From a virus: a stretch of 54,235 nucleotides of DNA. The notes beneath the pieces are model-generated. The model saw only the letters and a list, made by a program, of their open reading frames with translations. It searched no databases and was not told the origin of the DNA. This document shows, piece by piece, positions 42,701 through 50,500 of the stretch. Made by a program: the position numbers and the translations under genes. The stretch is from IMG/VR virus record IMGVR_UViG_3300044647_001141, positions 1 through 54,235 of that record, one strand, 5' to 3'. Numbering within the stretch: the first letter of the stretch is position 1; every line of letters starts with the position of its first letter.

Positions 42701-45700
42701 TCCGCGATATGCTTGAATTGGTTATGCAGGAGTACGGAACCAAGCAGGGCGTAAGGAAAATGGATCAGGTATTGATGGAGAACCTTGCCAAATTTATTGG
42801 TGACATAAAGGCTGAGATTGCAAGAGACGAGTCCGAGCGTGACATGGCAAAGTACCAGGCGAGCGTAAGTGCCGGATCATTCACGGGGACATACGATGAA
42901 TGGGTAGAGTATCAGCAGGATCTCAGGGACGCAAAGGAACTCAATGCCAAGCAGGCAAAGAGCGCCAAGAACGATGTTCCGCTTGACAAATTAAAGGCGC
43001 TCATAGATATACAGCGCGAACGCCTTATAGACTATCTGAAGGATCTCGATGCTATGTATGCCGGAGACCCCGGTAATCCGGACTACAAGAACAAGCGGAA
43101 CATTGCAAGGACACTGCTGACGCTCGACACTTCAATAATGAAGGCCGAGGACATCAACGACCTAAACATCCTGCTGAACAATATCGTACTTGACGGAAAC
43201 ATCATGGGTGCGGGCAGGTTCATCGCGTATCATACCGCACTGAACAAGAGGCTGTCACTTAAAAACAATCCGATACGCATTCGCTATGCGAAATACAAGA
43301 AGGCGAAGACCATTGGAGCATTGTTTGCCGGTCTTACTTATAGCGAGAATGATGCTGCAAAATTCAGGGAAAAGATATGGCTTGATTTCCAGCAAAAAGT
43401 AAACAAGGTTCAGCGCATATTCCATGACAAGAACGGGGTGCAGGAGCAGGTACAAAAAATCATAGCAAAGTTCAGGGATCCTCAGATGTCCAATATCCGT
43501 GTAGGCGTATTTCAATTCCTCAACCAGTCAACAGAATCGCCCGAATCAAAACCGGGAGCCGGAGATGCCATCAGTGCCGAGACGGATTTCAGAAGCAGGC
43601 TCAACAACATGGTGCAGGGTGCAGTACAAAGGCTGTTCAAGGAGGGAAAAGACAACGAGAGCGCAGGCAAGAGGTCACACTACATGATGGACGAAGCATT
43701 GCGTACGCTTGAGGCATTGCAGTCTATGGGCCTTGTCTCTCAATGGAAGATAGATAACACCGCCGGAAAGCAAGTGCTGCTTGACCAGCTCAATCGAGGC
43801 GTGATCAGCAGGGAGCAGTACAATGAACGTCTTGCCAACCTCAAACTATACATTGAGGATGTCCAGTTTACTGACAAGGTCGTAAATATGACCGATGCTT
43901 CTCAGATGCTTGATGACCTAAAGAGGCAACTTGTGCAAACCGAACTTGAATTGTACAATTACATTGCCGACAAGTTCAGCAATCCGGAACATCTTGCACA
44001 GATGCGCCATGTATCGGAAAGCCTGTATGGTATTCCATTCGATGGACGCAAGAACTATGCCCCTCAGATACCGATATCATTCAAGAGCAGCAACCTGACC
44101 GGTGCTGCACAAATCGAGGAGATTGGTAACGGAAATTTTGGTGGCGGTGGCGGAAGGCACAAGGTAAGCTCAAGGCCATCGGATCGTTTTCAGATGCGCA
44201 CCAGGCTGGCGGATCCGAACAACTTCTATTATTCAATGGATGCCACCAACAACTTCATGTCGGCGTACTTCGAGTCCAACATGGCAGTGGAGGCGGGCAT
44301 GACATTGAAGACACTATCATACCTCATAAATTCAAACGAGTTCCGGGATTTCATCAACGGCGTGTACAATGAATCCATATATGGTTTTGAGGACAGGTTC
44401 GAGGTGATCAAGAACAAGTCACGCGGTGAGGCATCTCAGTACGATCAGGTACTGTCAAGGCTTGCCGATGTCATAAGGGATCGTGTACAGGCGCCCTATC
44501 TGTACAAGGACTTCAGGGGTTTTGGTATCAGGCTACTGCAATGGGGCATGTCCGGCATGACAAAGACGATACTGAACAACACCACGCAAATCGTTAAGCA
44601 AATCGTGCCGAACCTTGGGGCGGGCATGCTTGTATCCGGTCCGAAGTCCACGGCGGCGGCGATTCGTGTGTTCACCGAAGCCATGTTCGACAGGGCAAAG
44701 CATGACGCACTGATGGAGTTCATGAACAACTTTGAGGCGGACTTCCGCTCGACAATGGGTGAGGAGTATCTGGACAAGATGAACAAGATGTTCAGCGAAT
44801 ACGAGAAGTCCTATGAGTTCCTGCTGAAGGCGTCGGAGATAAAGGATAAGTACACGCCTGCAAGGATTGGTGAATGGGCGATGAAGAAGTCTGACCGGGC
44901 AGCCTATATGATCAACGCACTGACGGCCTACATCGACTACGAGGTAAACCAGGGGAACCTCAAGACGCCTGGAGACTTTGATATCACAAAGGTTGGAGCC
45001 GCTGACAGGCTATCTGTTGCCCATGCGCTCAACATTACCGAGATGCTGAATAACTCATCTGTTGCAGCTGAACGCGCACCATACACCAGGGTGCAGCAGA
45101 TAGATGCCGATATAAATGACCAAATATTCAAAAACCTTATGTTCCTAAAGGGTTTCTCCCTGAACGCCGCCATGCAGTTCCAAAACAACTGGAGCATATT
45201 CATAACAAAGGAAGGGAAAATCAGCAACGATGAGCGCATGGATGCTGCTAAAAAGGCAATGTCATACTTCACACAGATCCTCATATTTAACGCATCAAAG
45301 GTGGCGCTTGGATATTATCTGATGGATCCCGTGGGCAGAATGCTTACGGAACTCATTTTTGGCATAGCGCCCCAAGAGGATAGCGATGAGGAAAAAAAGA
45401 AGAAAGCTCAGAAGGTGCGCACAAAATTCATAATGAACGCCATTGCGGACGCATTTGTAGGATGGATGCCAACGCCCATAGAAGGTCTGGCTAAAGTGGC
45501 AGGTAATGAAGCATACAACGTATATGCGAACATTGCTGCCGGCGGTGAGGAGCAGCGAAAGAAAGACAGCAAGACAACGCTAAAGGGTACTGCCTTGGAG
45601 ACAAGGTACAAGCCATATTACATCGGATCATCCGCCAACCTGGGTGCCGCCGATCTGTACTTCGGATTGTTTGACACCTTTGTTGAAGCCTTCAAGGAGC

Positions 45701-45933
45701 GCAGCAACAAGGAGATGACACCGGAAGCCAACGCCGCACTTGACCAGATGGACAAGGTAAAGCTGGCCACCTGGATGCTTGGACAAGGCGACTTGCTGAA
45801 CATGGAATACGCAATGGAGAGGGCCATCAGGGATGCCGGCACCAAGTCCAATAACAAGCCGGAGATCCGCAGGGCGAGTCCAAGAATGCGGCGTGCTGTA
45901 AATGCACTCAGCGGAAGAGCAAGAGGGCTGTGA
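36712..45933 (+). CDS. 3073-residue polyvalent virion protein with ParB-like domain
   Basis: The largest gene in the window, about one sixth of it. Residues 1-65 hold two short similar modules (GGFPSFDAFKSLMSD and MKFPDFNEFERILGV). After a low-complexity linker and helical regions come several hydrophobic segments (near residues 675-720 and 840-860, and a C-terminal group after about 2610). Residues about 1384-1490 form a ParB/Srx-like domain: QVVPLSSLHTDEKRFQNR, then LYVLSGHHRYYGAKG with the GHHR core at about 1445. A C-terminal half of helices resembles large polyvalent-protein-associated domains. Such polyvalent proteins are packaged and injected with the DNA. ParB-like domains in them can act as nucleases. 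Length without breaks argues for strong selection. Confidence 0.75.
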   Translation: MDEEQLKYLFDKYGTKGGFPSFDAFKSLMSDGESRKVFFDRRNAEMKFPDFNEFERILGVRQQQQVAAGNLPASTPTDPTIQVANQAMPGMQQIPGQELLKLTKDYVKSLDQSGQPGSQSIPSQMGANSSAPGFIPSLPSAPVVSNQKTSYDYSNELNSLGYKPEKIAALLGDLPDNTPDYTVNELLSLTDPIDIKRKKAATIWQANVNDYIERIEDPVKKQQASELFATALQKYENAPSYEDAINGIRAYALPLINSYEGSADISEMRNALRIDAEYGIAKSMLKDPKSFTKYQGIGLNPLQGLALDVTLLFDPKGEEIKRQITDKYTDPDAIAMQQVKLAQLENEGLRILGNEVGRMLGKLSKGVIQSNDFYEQNKGRIDALVTTIKSDDSVPEQIKASAEAYKKEYDAIVSGTSDGAFTSPYDFAVLKEKIDNKTISGAEVKDYNKRVIQIKELNSKYADIFGQFNSVIDQRNEAVREYGSLVDKLDKMSEGSEDYKQLQSWMNYINDQRNTLIDRYPAYGSDYVHQLIQEQTGAYTGTMDRAYMTFVDNAGVEATQLVKKVVNNFMGIWMGDKYVREVEMSDARKRMVDDLTFNYQTGSQMMFDERTMVPVMEKKYQQRIDEVKARGYSKREEQAALYPIIDEAVRNGGVQYVYNPNKGKYNFTAASIGNAVATVVPQFLGQMAQTAYLGGFGNIGKVRRMATLGASVFANTFPRAYDNAVQMGISHPGQYATAQSLVEVASESMFDNIKMIKSVVPQIRQMFSGLSNGEWKMIVSGVAKKNFSGEAAKVLMDYGKESVIEEGAANIMGNVSDKYVFNIDKKWNEGLKQTLSTSVVGMLPLAAIGIPLRMRSANIVNKMNIYEAAARSEQVISDINSQVSEGRMSFDEAQKHIKAIKLMSDVIHTMPTTNAIGKPLTDGQKAKYAWNEYVIRLAKIDESNAPTTVVREIADRVNEADKENADILNDDDIKTFTELSLQGENPVAAQSQPVIEFLHKTIVDNVADLDINDEDAGLIADMVKRGESMMDIVDEAKYLYQEDPQRAYKILGPRIYDAIRLNMVESIRGKKDAVAQPGQEDKGQGAAGTFVQMPASEDEIPGLVVTVKRPKPSAPVETQKPFVSLPQENTQELTTKGNIAIIPPTQNDGKGQEEGRQENVLTQDNQASNQQGQGSKPAPAISVQMPGMTPETNVVTIAGRQEPATGAQPAATAPSQQEAGQVKEDAARLGKADFVNKFNNDLSIYPKLSTDEGRDKKLTAMMNRLIAAKNEGLLSFDEFNSLYDRILEKRVALSAKNPKFKAETNKAMKEAEKMAQMDSESPVTSPKPKIVSDAAENDKLTEKLTEEDNTEQEPSVAAVEGKAESDSKAELNAAVRQADELINAATDVQVVPLSSLHTDEKRFQNRTKLVQETLNNIINKWNDATQDPIHVWRDPKDGKLYVLSGHHRYYGAKGANRKTVKIIDRTNDFTEEQAIEFAKDEANSNRNMDTLLDKAKRLRELIKGRATKEKINDYLSTEGKNKTFIQNLASLNPAGKTIGNLLKFEDAPDRQTQKENEQRADWIGEARRTINGLTDTHEDELFNFLYDKNASKRITTKNDFLQKVRSVVNPMLPDQPLNIARFKFKTQGEAAYDEEVANKKAEILDRQDQINALNDRFNNPQNPNYISTESRDYESARRIADEKIAKLDAERKALQKQLEDIYRNKGKFTGAPTTGSLFDVFEPTPTYSESAQKLADGFRSLKSGGDKLLGGLGIFVGIWDGMMETIATLIEAGGSLADAITAGVEYARANMQGEKYTDKEIEASLRQVLIDNGIMAAPTRRRQMADNIKAANNDFKGEGGKRSFTPGERMSFREMFSKINFAQRKTAGIIEDILQEAKKYFRENGIDLTKGRVAKLINQLSHLATMPNVDAWVADALDIAEAIDNIIIEQKNANDIKAYNETLKKFQKFRRKSKTLNASYQALLATIDLLSPTKIIRAGMTNQANPGFPNIDTVRNIRDMLELVMQEYGTKQGVRKMDQVLMENLAKFIGDIKAEIARDESERDMAKYQASVSAGSFTGTYDEWVEYQQDLRDAKELNAKQAKSAKNDVPLDKLKALIDIQRERLIDYLKDLDAMYAGDPGNPDYKNKRNIARTLLTLDTSIMKAEDINDLNILLNNIVLDGNIMGAGRFIAYHTALNKRLSLKNNPIRIRYAKYKKAKTIGALFAGLTYSENDAAKFREKIWLDFQQKVNKVQRIFHDKNGVQEQVQKIIAKFRDPQMSNIRVGVFQFLNQSTESPESKPGAGDAISAETDFRSRLNNMVQGAVQRLFKEGKDNESAGKRSHYMMDEALRTLEALQSMGLVSQWKIDNTAGKQVLLDQLNRGVISREQYNERLANLKLYIEDVQFTDKVVNMTDASQMLDDLKRQLVQTELELYNYIADKFSNPEHLAQMRHVSESLYGIPFDGRKNYAPQIPISFKSSNLTGAAQIEEIGNGNFGGGGGRHKVSSRPSDRFQMRTRLADPNNFYYSMDATNNFMSAYFESNMAVEAGMTLKTLSYLINSNEFRDFINGVYNESIYGFEDRFEVIKNKSRGEASQYDQVLSRLADVIRDRVQAPYLYKDFRGFGIRLLQWGMSGMTKTILNNTTQIVKQIVPNLGAGMLVSGPKSTAAAIRVFTEAMFDRAKHDALMEFMNNFEADFRSTMGEEYLDKMNKMFSEYEKSYEFLLKASEIKDKYTPARIGEWAMKKSDRAAYMINALTAYIDYEVNQGNLKTPGDFDITKVGAADRLSVAHALNITEMLNNSSVAAERAPYTRVQQIDADINDQIFKNLMFLKGFSLNAAMQFQNNWSIFITKEGKISNDERMDAAKKAMSYFTQILIFNASKVALGYYLMDPVGRMLTELIFGIAPQEDSDEEKKKKAQKVRTKFIMNAIADAFVGWMPTPIEGLAKVAGNEAYNVYANIAAGGEEQRKKDSKTTLKGTALETRYKPYYIGSSANLGAADLYFGLFDTFVEAFKERSNKEMTPEANAALDQMDKVKLATWMLGQGDLLNMEYAMERAIRDAGTKSNNKPEIRRASPRMRRAVNALSGRARGL

Positions 45934-45975
45934 TATGTTGCCTTTTTTTTAATGCGTATCTACGTAAAAAATGAG

Positions 45976-45983
45976 TAAATTCG
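45976..45983 (+). promoter_or_regulatory. Possible promoter of the lysis cassette
   Basis: TAAATTCG is one mismatch from the -7 consensus TAnnTTTG and lies 4 bases before the holin-like start codon. A T-run precedes it at 45942-45949. GCGTA and TACGTA occur at 45954-45966 but do not have the 7-base spacing of the other sites. Confidence 0.3.
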
Positions 45984-45987
45984 CACC

Positions 45988-46248
45988 ATGAGCGTAAAGT
46001 TCGGAACGGACCAGATCAATTCCCCGGCACCTAAATGGTGGAGGAATTTCGAGCGGGCGTACATCATAGTACTTGCGCCAGCCACAACCGGATTTCTTGT
46101 GCTTATCGGCTCCAATCTCAACTGGCCGGACAGCGTGGCCAATATAGCCGGCGGTACGGTCATGTTTACCATGTCGGTCGTCAAGGCAATTGGTATGTTC
46201 CTTGGAACGGGAGAGGAGTACCCTGACGAAAAACAGATAAATCAATAG
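45988..46248 (+). CDS. Holin-like small membrane protein
   Basis: An 86-residue protein with two hydrophobic segments, about residues 25-42 (YIIVLAPATTGFLVLIG) and about 51-70 (ANIAGGTVMFTMSVVKAIGM), and a charged C-terminus (GTGEEYPDEKQINQ). It starts the lysis region. Two-segment proteins of this size next to an endolysin usually are class II holins, which open the inner membrane. The call is by topology and context, as holin families have little sequence conservation. Confidence 0.55.
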   Translation: MSVKFGTDQINSPAPKWWRNFERAYIIVLAPATTGFLVLIGSNLNWPDSVANIAGGTVMFTMSVVKAIGMFLGTGEEYPDEKQINQ

Positions 46249-46250
46249 CA

Positions 46251-46514
46251 ATGGATACAAGTACCAAACCTTGGTGGCAGAGTAAAACCATTTGGGGCAT
46301 CCTCATCGCACTCGCAGGATTCGCCCTGCAAAAGTTCGGGGTCAGCCAACCCGTGCTGCCGGACAATCCGGACTTTGACCAGATCAAAGACCATGTCGAC
46401 GCCATCAATGCAGCAAAGGGGTCATGGGATGCCGTAGTAGGCTTAGTCCTGCAGGCGCTTGGTTCCCTGTATGCCATCTGGGGTCGGGTAAAGGCAGAAA
46501 ACAAGATAGGATAA
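46251..46514 (+). CDS. Holin-like membrane protein
   Basis: An 87-residue protein. It has 'WWQSKTIWGILIALAGFALQ', a pattern found in many Bacteroidota and proteobacterial phage holins, then a periplasmic or cytoplasmic acidic middle (PDNPDFDQIKDHVDAINA) and a second hydrophobic segment (SWDAVVGLVLQALGSLYAIW). The C-terminus is basic. It starts two bases after the preceding gene. Together the two may be holin and antiholin. Confidence 0.65.
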   Translation: MDTSTKPWWQSKTIWGILIALAGFALQKFGVSQPVLPDNPDFDQIKDHVDAINAAKGSWDAVVGLVLQALGSLYAIWGRVKAENKIG

Positions 46515-46536
46515 CAACTGCTGAAACCACGGGGAG

Positions 46537-46764
46537 ATGACTAACGACATGATCCTGACCATCGGAATCCAATCCGTAACCTTCGGGGTGGGTCTGTTCA
46601 AGCTATGGAGCGACATACAGATCAAGCTCCGGGAGATCGATGTGAGACTAAGGGCGGTAGAAAAGCAGGACGACGAGATATACTCAAAGTTCGACAAGGT
46701 CATGGACAAGCTCAACGCCATCGAGATCAAACTTGAAAACAAAGCAAACAGGGATAGTCTATGA
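46537..46764 (+). CDS. Small membrane-anchored coiled-coil protein
   Basis: A 75-residue protein with an N-terminal hydrophobic segment (ILTIGIQSVTFGVGLFKLW) and a C-terminal heptad coiled coil (IDVRLRAVEKQDDEIYSKFD, KVMDKLNAIEIKLENK). The topology resembles hemolysin XhlA-like lysis accessory proteins that sit next to holins. The start is 22 bases after the holin gene, and the end overlaps the next start as ATGA. Function inferred from topology and position. Confidence 0.55.
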   Translation: MTNDMILTIGIQSVTFGVGLFKLWSDIQIKLREIDVRLRAVEKQDDEIYSKFDKVMDKLNAIEIKLENKANRDSL

Positions 46765-47042
46765 AAAAGAGTACAGCCGTAGTGGGCGCACTCATATCGC
46801 TAATTGTTGTTGCGGGACTGGTCTATGGCCTTGTAAGTCCCGACTCTGAGTTCCATCAGAATATGGTGCTGACGCCTGTGTGGATGGTGGTACTGAGTAT
46901 GTTTTGCTTCGGAGGATCCCTGGCAGTATTTGTCGCCCTTGTCCGTGGCAGAGTGGAAGGCATCGGATATGTCGTCCTTATGGGGGCATTGGTCGCACTT
47001 GGACTTGCGATGCTGATAAATTTCGGAAACAACACCTACTGA
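46761..47042 (+). CDS. Small integral membrane protein in the lysis cassette
   Basis: A 93-residue protein with three hydrophobic segments: about residues 5-25 (TAVVGALISLIVVAGLVYGL), 36-60 (MVVLSMFCFGGSLAVFVALV) and 68-88 (GYVVLMGALVALGLAMLI). It overlaps the upstream gene by 4 bases and the downstream gene by one base. Three-segment topology fits a class I holin, so the cassette has at least three proteins that could form membrane lesions. The family is not recognised. Confidence 0.55.
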   Translation: MKKSTAVVGALISLIVVAGLVYGLVSPDSEFHQNMVLTPVWMVVLSMFCFGGSLAVFVALVRGRVEGIGYVVLMGALVALGLAMLINFGNNTY

Positions 47043-47527
47043 TGGTTTACAGGGTCAAAAAGGGCAATCATTGGTTCTTCCCGATTTTCCCTATGCTGAC
47101 ACTGCGCAGGGTATTCAGAAAGACCGTGTATTTCCATGCCTCGGCAAAGTACATACTTGGCGATGGCGACCAGGGTGACATCAACAAGCTCTTTGGTGTC
47201 GGCTATTTGCCACATCTGCACCGGTACTCGGCGAGGTTCGGATGGGTCTATAACCCGGAAACCGAGAAGATAGAACTGCATGCGTACTGTTATGATCGTG
47301 GCGAAAGGCTTACGCAGCTTGTGGCCAGCGTCGGCATCGGAGAGTACGTCAAGTGCGAAATCAAGGTAGGATTCAAGAACTACATCTTCACTGTAAGGCA
47401 GCAGAACAAATCAACCTACAAGATCATCCGGGTATCGGACTTCAACAAATTGATAGGCTACACCCTGCACACCTACTTCGGCGGTAACAAGGCTGCTCCG
47501 CATGAGATTAAAATCGAAATGAAATGA
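47042..47527 (+). CDS. Hypothetical beta-rich protein
   Basis: A 161-residue protein starting with ATG at 47042 in a TGATG overlap. It is beta-rich and aromatic. It contains the pattern 'INKLFGVGYLPHLHRYSARFGW' in parts, followed by 'IELHAYCYDRGER', which I know from Bacteroidota proteins of unknown function, where 'NSAR.GW....-IEL.AY.Y..G.R' is conserved. No enzyme motif is visible. Between holins and endolysin, it could bind envelope sugar or be a virion protein, but nothing proves either. Confidence 0.55.
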   Translation: MVYRVKKGNHWFFPIFPMLTLRRVFRKTVYFHASAKYILGDGDQGDINKLFGVGYLPHLHRYSARFGWVYNPETEKIELHAYCYDRGERLTQLVASVGIGEYVKCEIKVGFKNYIFTVRQQNKSTYKIIRVSDFNKLIGYTLHTYFGGNKAAPHEIKIEMK

Positions 47528-48039
47528 CCCTCCAGGATAAGATCATATCGGTCGCCGAAGGATACCTGGGTCAGCAGGAGATACCGGGTAATGCAGGTTT
47601 CGTTGATTCAAAATTCGAGGCACAGATGCGCATGGTGGGTTGGGACAAGGGGCAGTCCTGGTGCGCATACTTCACTGAGCTGGTATGGAAGAGGGCGTTT
47701 GGGAAGCCAAGCACCTTTGCGCCGGCTCTTGATAAACTATTCAGTCCATCCGCCACGGCGACATGGGCGAATTTCAAGGGTTCCAACATCTTCAAGACCG
47801 GTGCAGTCCCCAGGCCCGGTGCGCTTGTGGTATGGCGCTATGGAACAGGGTGGCAGGGGCATATCGGAATTGTCACCGGCGGCATGAATGCGGCCACGGG
47901 TAAGTTCCCGACAATAGAGGGCAACACAAACGCATCGGGGGCAAGGGAAGGGTTATACGTAATGCGAAAAAGCAGACCGCTACTCTTTAACCAGACCGGA
48001 TCCGGACTCAACCTGATCGGTTTCATATATGCGCCATGA
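47524..48039 (+). CDS. CHAP-domain endolysin
   Basis: A 171-residue cysteine peptidase-like endolysin that would cleave peptidoglycan amide or peptide bonds. The catalytic Cys is in QSWCAYFTELVW (C47), the His in GHIGIVTGG (H113) and an acidic/Asn pair in IEGNTN (E132, N134), the standard CHAP triad order. It is a single-domain enzyme without signal peptide or cell-wall-binding domain, so export depends on the holins upstream. It overlaps both neighbours by 4 bases. Confidence 0.85.
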   Translation: MTLQDKIISVAEGYLGQQEIPGNAGFVDSKFEAQMRMVGWDKGQSWCAYFTELVWKRAFGKPSTFAPALDKLFSPSATATWANFKGSNIFKTGAVPRPGALVVWRYGTGWQGHIGIVTGGMNAATGKFPTIEGNTNASGAREGLYVMRKSRPLLFNQTGSGLNLIGFIYAP

Positions 48040-48686
48040 AGAACCTTGGTCAATACCTAAAGTACACTTTAATCTGCGTAGGCATCCTTTTCACATCGCT
48101 GTTCGTCTGGAAGTCCTGTCACCCTGACAAGGACAACGGGCCTGTCATCACCCAGCAGCAATATGACATGCTCAAGAAGGCGTATGAGCAGAGTTTAGAG
48201 GACTACAATATCCGCATTGGGGAATTTATGGACTCGCTCAAGCTCAACGACAGCACCATTGGTCTGCTGGAGATGCAGCGCGACTCGCTGCGCAGGGAAA
48301 CCATAGCGAATAAAAACAAGGCCGACAAGTTTGCGATACTATACCGCGATGCCAAGAAGGCGCTTGACACCCTCAGGATGTTGCAGTCCTGCGACTCGCT
48401 CTCCGAGCAGTACGGGATATTGTCCCAGGCGATTGTGGACCTGGACTCCCAGTACACCAGGTTCATCACGGCGAAGAATGAAACCATAGAAATCAAGGAC
48501 AGCATCATTGCCATCAAGGACGTGATTATCGATTCGCAAACCGTGAAATACAAATCCGCCGACAGCACGATAAAACAAATATCGACGCAATATACCGAGG
48601 AGAAAAGTCGCCACAAGAAAAGCAAAGAGACTGGCTGGTTCGGAATACTTGTGGCCTTTATCCTTGGTTTGCTGATCGGCAACTGA
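48036..48686 (+). CDS. Spanin-like protein with terminal membrane segments and a coiled coil
   Basis: A 216-residue protein. An N-terminal membrane segment (YTLICVGILFTSLFVW) is followed by KSC, and a C-terminal one (GWFGILVAFILGLLIG) ends the protein. Between them lies a long coiled coil (residues about 40-195; SLKLNDSTIGLLEMQRDSLR). A two-anchor coiled coil directly after an endolysin is the design of a unimolecular spanin that fuses inner and outer membranes in Gram-negative lysis. Here the second anchor would sit in the outer membrane or in the inner membrane. No lipobox is certain. Confidence 0.55.
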   Translation: MKNLGQYLKYTLICVGILFTSLFVWKSCHPDKDNGPVITQQQYDMLKKAYEQSLEDYNIRIGEFMDSLKLNDSTIGLLEMQRDSLRRETIANKNKADKFAILYRDAKKALDTLRMLQSCDSLSEQYGILSQAIVDLDSQYTRFITAKNETIEIKDSIIAIKDVIIDSQTVKYKSADSTIKQISTQYTEEKSRHKKSKETGWFGILVAFILGLLIGN

Positions 48687-48696
48687 AAACAATCCA

Positions 48697-49695
48697 ATGT
48701 CTGAGAAATTCACCATTACCAATCTTGCCAGGGAGTATCGTGAAAAATACGGCAATAAGATGCCGACACTCAAGCTCGCAAGGATCATGGCAAAGGAGAA
48801 CCCTCTTTTGTTTTCCGGTGTTGAGGCGGCAAGAAGCGCACTAAGGTATATCGAATTCAAAATTGGGAAGCCTACCCCCAAAAAGTTAGCACTCATGGGG
48901 CCAGAAAGACCCAGGGCGCCGTACAACATCCCGGAGTCAAGCCGGGCGGACCGAAAGCCGTTCCTACTTCCCGAGTCCTGCAACAACATACTGCTCATAA
49001 GCGACCTGCACATCCCGTACCACGACGTCAAGGCCATTGAGATTGCACTTGACTACGGCCTTGACAATGACATCAACTGCATCTTCATCAACGGCGACCT
49101 CATAGACTTCCACATGCTGAGTAAGTTCGACAAGGATCCCCGCAAGCGCAGTGTGAAATACGAACTCGATACCGCCAAGGAGGTCCTTCGCATATTCAGA
49201 AGGACATTCCCGGAGGCTGCCATCTATTGGCTAAAGGGCAACCATTGCGTCAGGTACGAGAAGTGGCTGATGACAAAAGTCTATGAAATATTCGATGACG
49301 AATACTACCACCTGGAGCAGCGCCTCAGGCTAAACGAGGAAGGCGTAGTGATCATCGACGACAAGATCCATGTCAAGGCCGGGAACCTGTCCATCACGCA
49401 CGGCCATCACCTCATGCGCGGATTCTTCAGTCCCGTGAATAGTTCAAGAGGCGCCTGGATGAAGGCCAAGCAGAGCGTGATCATAGGACACGTCCACAGG
49501 CACAGCAGCCATACCGAGGTCAACATGGATGGCGATATAACCGGCACATGGTCGACCGGATGCCTGTGTGAACTCAAGCCGGACTACAATCCGCTGGTCT
49601 CAAATTATCAGCACGGCTTTGCGCATATCAAGGTGTTCCAGAACAAGAAGGTGCAGGTGCGCAACTTTCAGATCCAGGACTACAAAATATATTAG
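48697..49695 (+). CDS. Calcineurin-like metallophosphoesterase
   Basis: A 332-residue protein. The N-terminal 65 residues form a separate helical domain (YREKYGNKMPTLKLARIM, FSGVEAARSALRYIEF), perhaps DNA binding, as such helices resemble a homeodomain-like fold. The phosphoesterase core carries DLH (103-105), GDLID (133-137), GNH (181-183), then GHH and GHVHR, the full metal-ligand set. It could hydrolyse phosphodiesters in nucleic acids or nucleotide signals. Phage genomes often carry one of unknown substrate. It follows the spanin gene by 10 bases. Confidence 0.85.
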   Translation: MSEKFTITNLAREYREKYGNKMPTLKLARIMAKENPLLFSGVEAARSALRYIEFKIGKPTPKKLALMGPERPRAPYNIPESSRADRKPFLLPESCNNILLISDLHIPYHDVKAIEIALDYGLDNDINCIFINGDLIDFHMLSKFDKDPRKRSVKYELDTAKEVLRIFRRTFPEAAIYWLKGNHCVRYEKWLMTKVYEIFDDEYYHLEQRLRLNEEGVVIIDDKIHVKAGNLSITHGHHLMRGFFSPVNSSRGAWMKAKQSVIIGHVHRHSSHTEVNMDGDITGTWSTGCLCELKPDYNPLVSNYQHGFAHIKVFQNKKVQVRNFQIQDYKIY

Positions 49696-49697
49696 CG

Positions 49698-50450
49698 ATG
49701 CCGCAAAACTACAAGTACGGATGGCTGCCGGACATACCGGACATCAGGGATCTGAAATTCAGCGGCATGGTCAAGGGTGCGCTCCCAAAGAAAGTCGATC
49801 TCCGCTCCCTTCATTCACTGGTTTACGACCAGGGCGCACTGGGATCATGCACTGCCAATGCCCTCGGCTCCGCATACGACTTCGGCAGGGTACGTCAAAA
49901 ACTCAAGGCGACAAAGCCATCCCGGCTATTTATATATTATAATGAGCGGGCCATCATCGGCACGATCAATTCGGATTCCGGGGCCTATATCCGGGATGGC
50001 ATCAAGACGATGGCCAAGCAGGGTGTCTGCGAGGAGACCCTATGGCCCTATGACATCACAAAGTTCAAGAAGAAGCCTGCCGTTGCCGCCTATAAGGATG
50101 CCAAAAAAAGTACGGTCAGGGAATACCTGAGACTCGACAACCGGGTTCTGCGTGACCTGAAGCAGTGCCTTGCCGATGGCTACGGATTTGTCTTTGGGTT
50201 CTCCGTGTATGAGACGATAGAGTCTGAGGAGGTCGCAAGGACCGGGGTCGTGCCAATGCCGAAGCCGGGAGAACAAATGCTGGGCGGACACGCCGTCTTT
50301 TGTGTGGGGTATGATGACGATAGGAGGGAGTTCATCATCCGCAATTCATGGGGTAGCGGATGGGGCGACAGGGGCCATTGCTACCTTCCATATGATTATG
50401 TGACAGACCCGAACCTTGCTGATGATTTCTGGACGATAAGGTTGGTATAA
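49698..50450 (+). CDS. Papain-like (C1A) cysteine peptidase
   Basis: A 250-residue peptidase. Oxyanion Gln is Q45 and nucleophile C51 in YDQGALGSCTANA, the His is H198 in LGGHAVFCVGYDD, and the Asn is N216 in IRNSWGSGWGDRG, in the canonical C1A order and spacing. There is no signal peptide and essentially no propeptide; residues 1-33 form only a short N-terminal arm (YKYGWLPDIPDIRD). That arm is also found in bacterial C1A homologues. It starts two bases after the phosphoesterase. Possible roles are processing of phage or host proteins, or lysis. The role is unknown. Confidence 0.85.
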   Translation: MPQNYKYGWLPDIPDIRDLKFSGMVKGALPKKVDLRSLHSLVYDQGALGSCTANALGSAYDFGRVRQKLKATKPSRLFIYYNERAIIGTINSDSGAYIRDGIKTMAKQGVCEETLWPYDITKFKKKPAVAAYKDAKKSTVREYLRLDNRVLRDLKQCLADGYGFVFGFSVYETIESEEVARTGVVPMPKPGEQMLGGHAVFCVGYDDDRREFIIRNSWGSGWGDRGHCYLPYDYVTDPNLADDFWTIRLV

Positions 50451-50500
50451 GGCTGATGTGTTGGAAGGGTGACATTCACCTTAACATTAAAGCATTTCGT

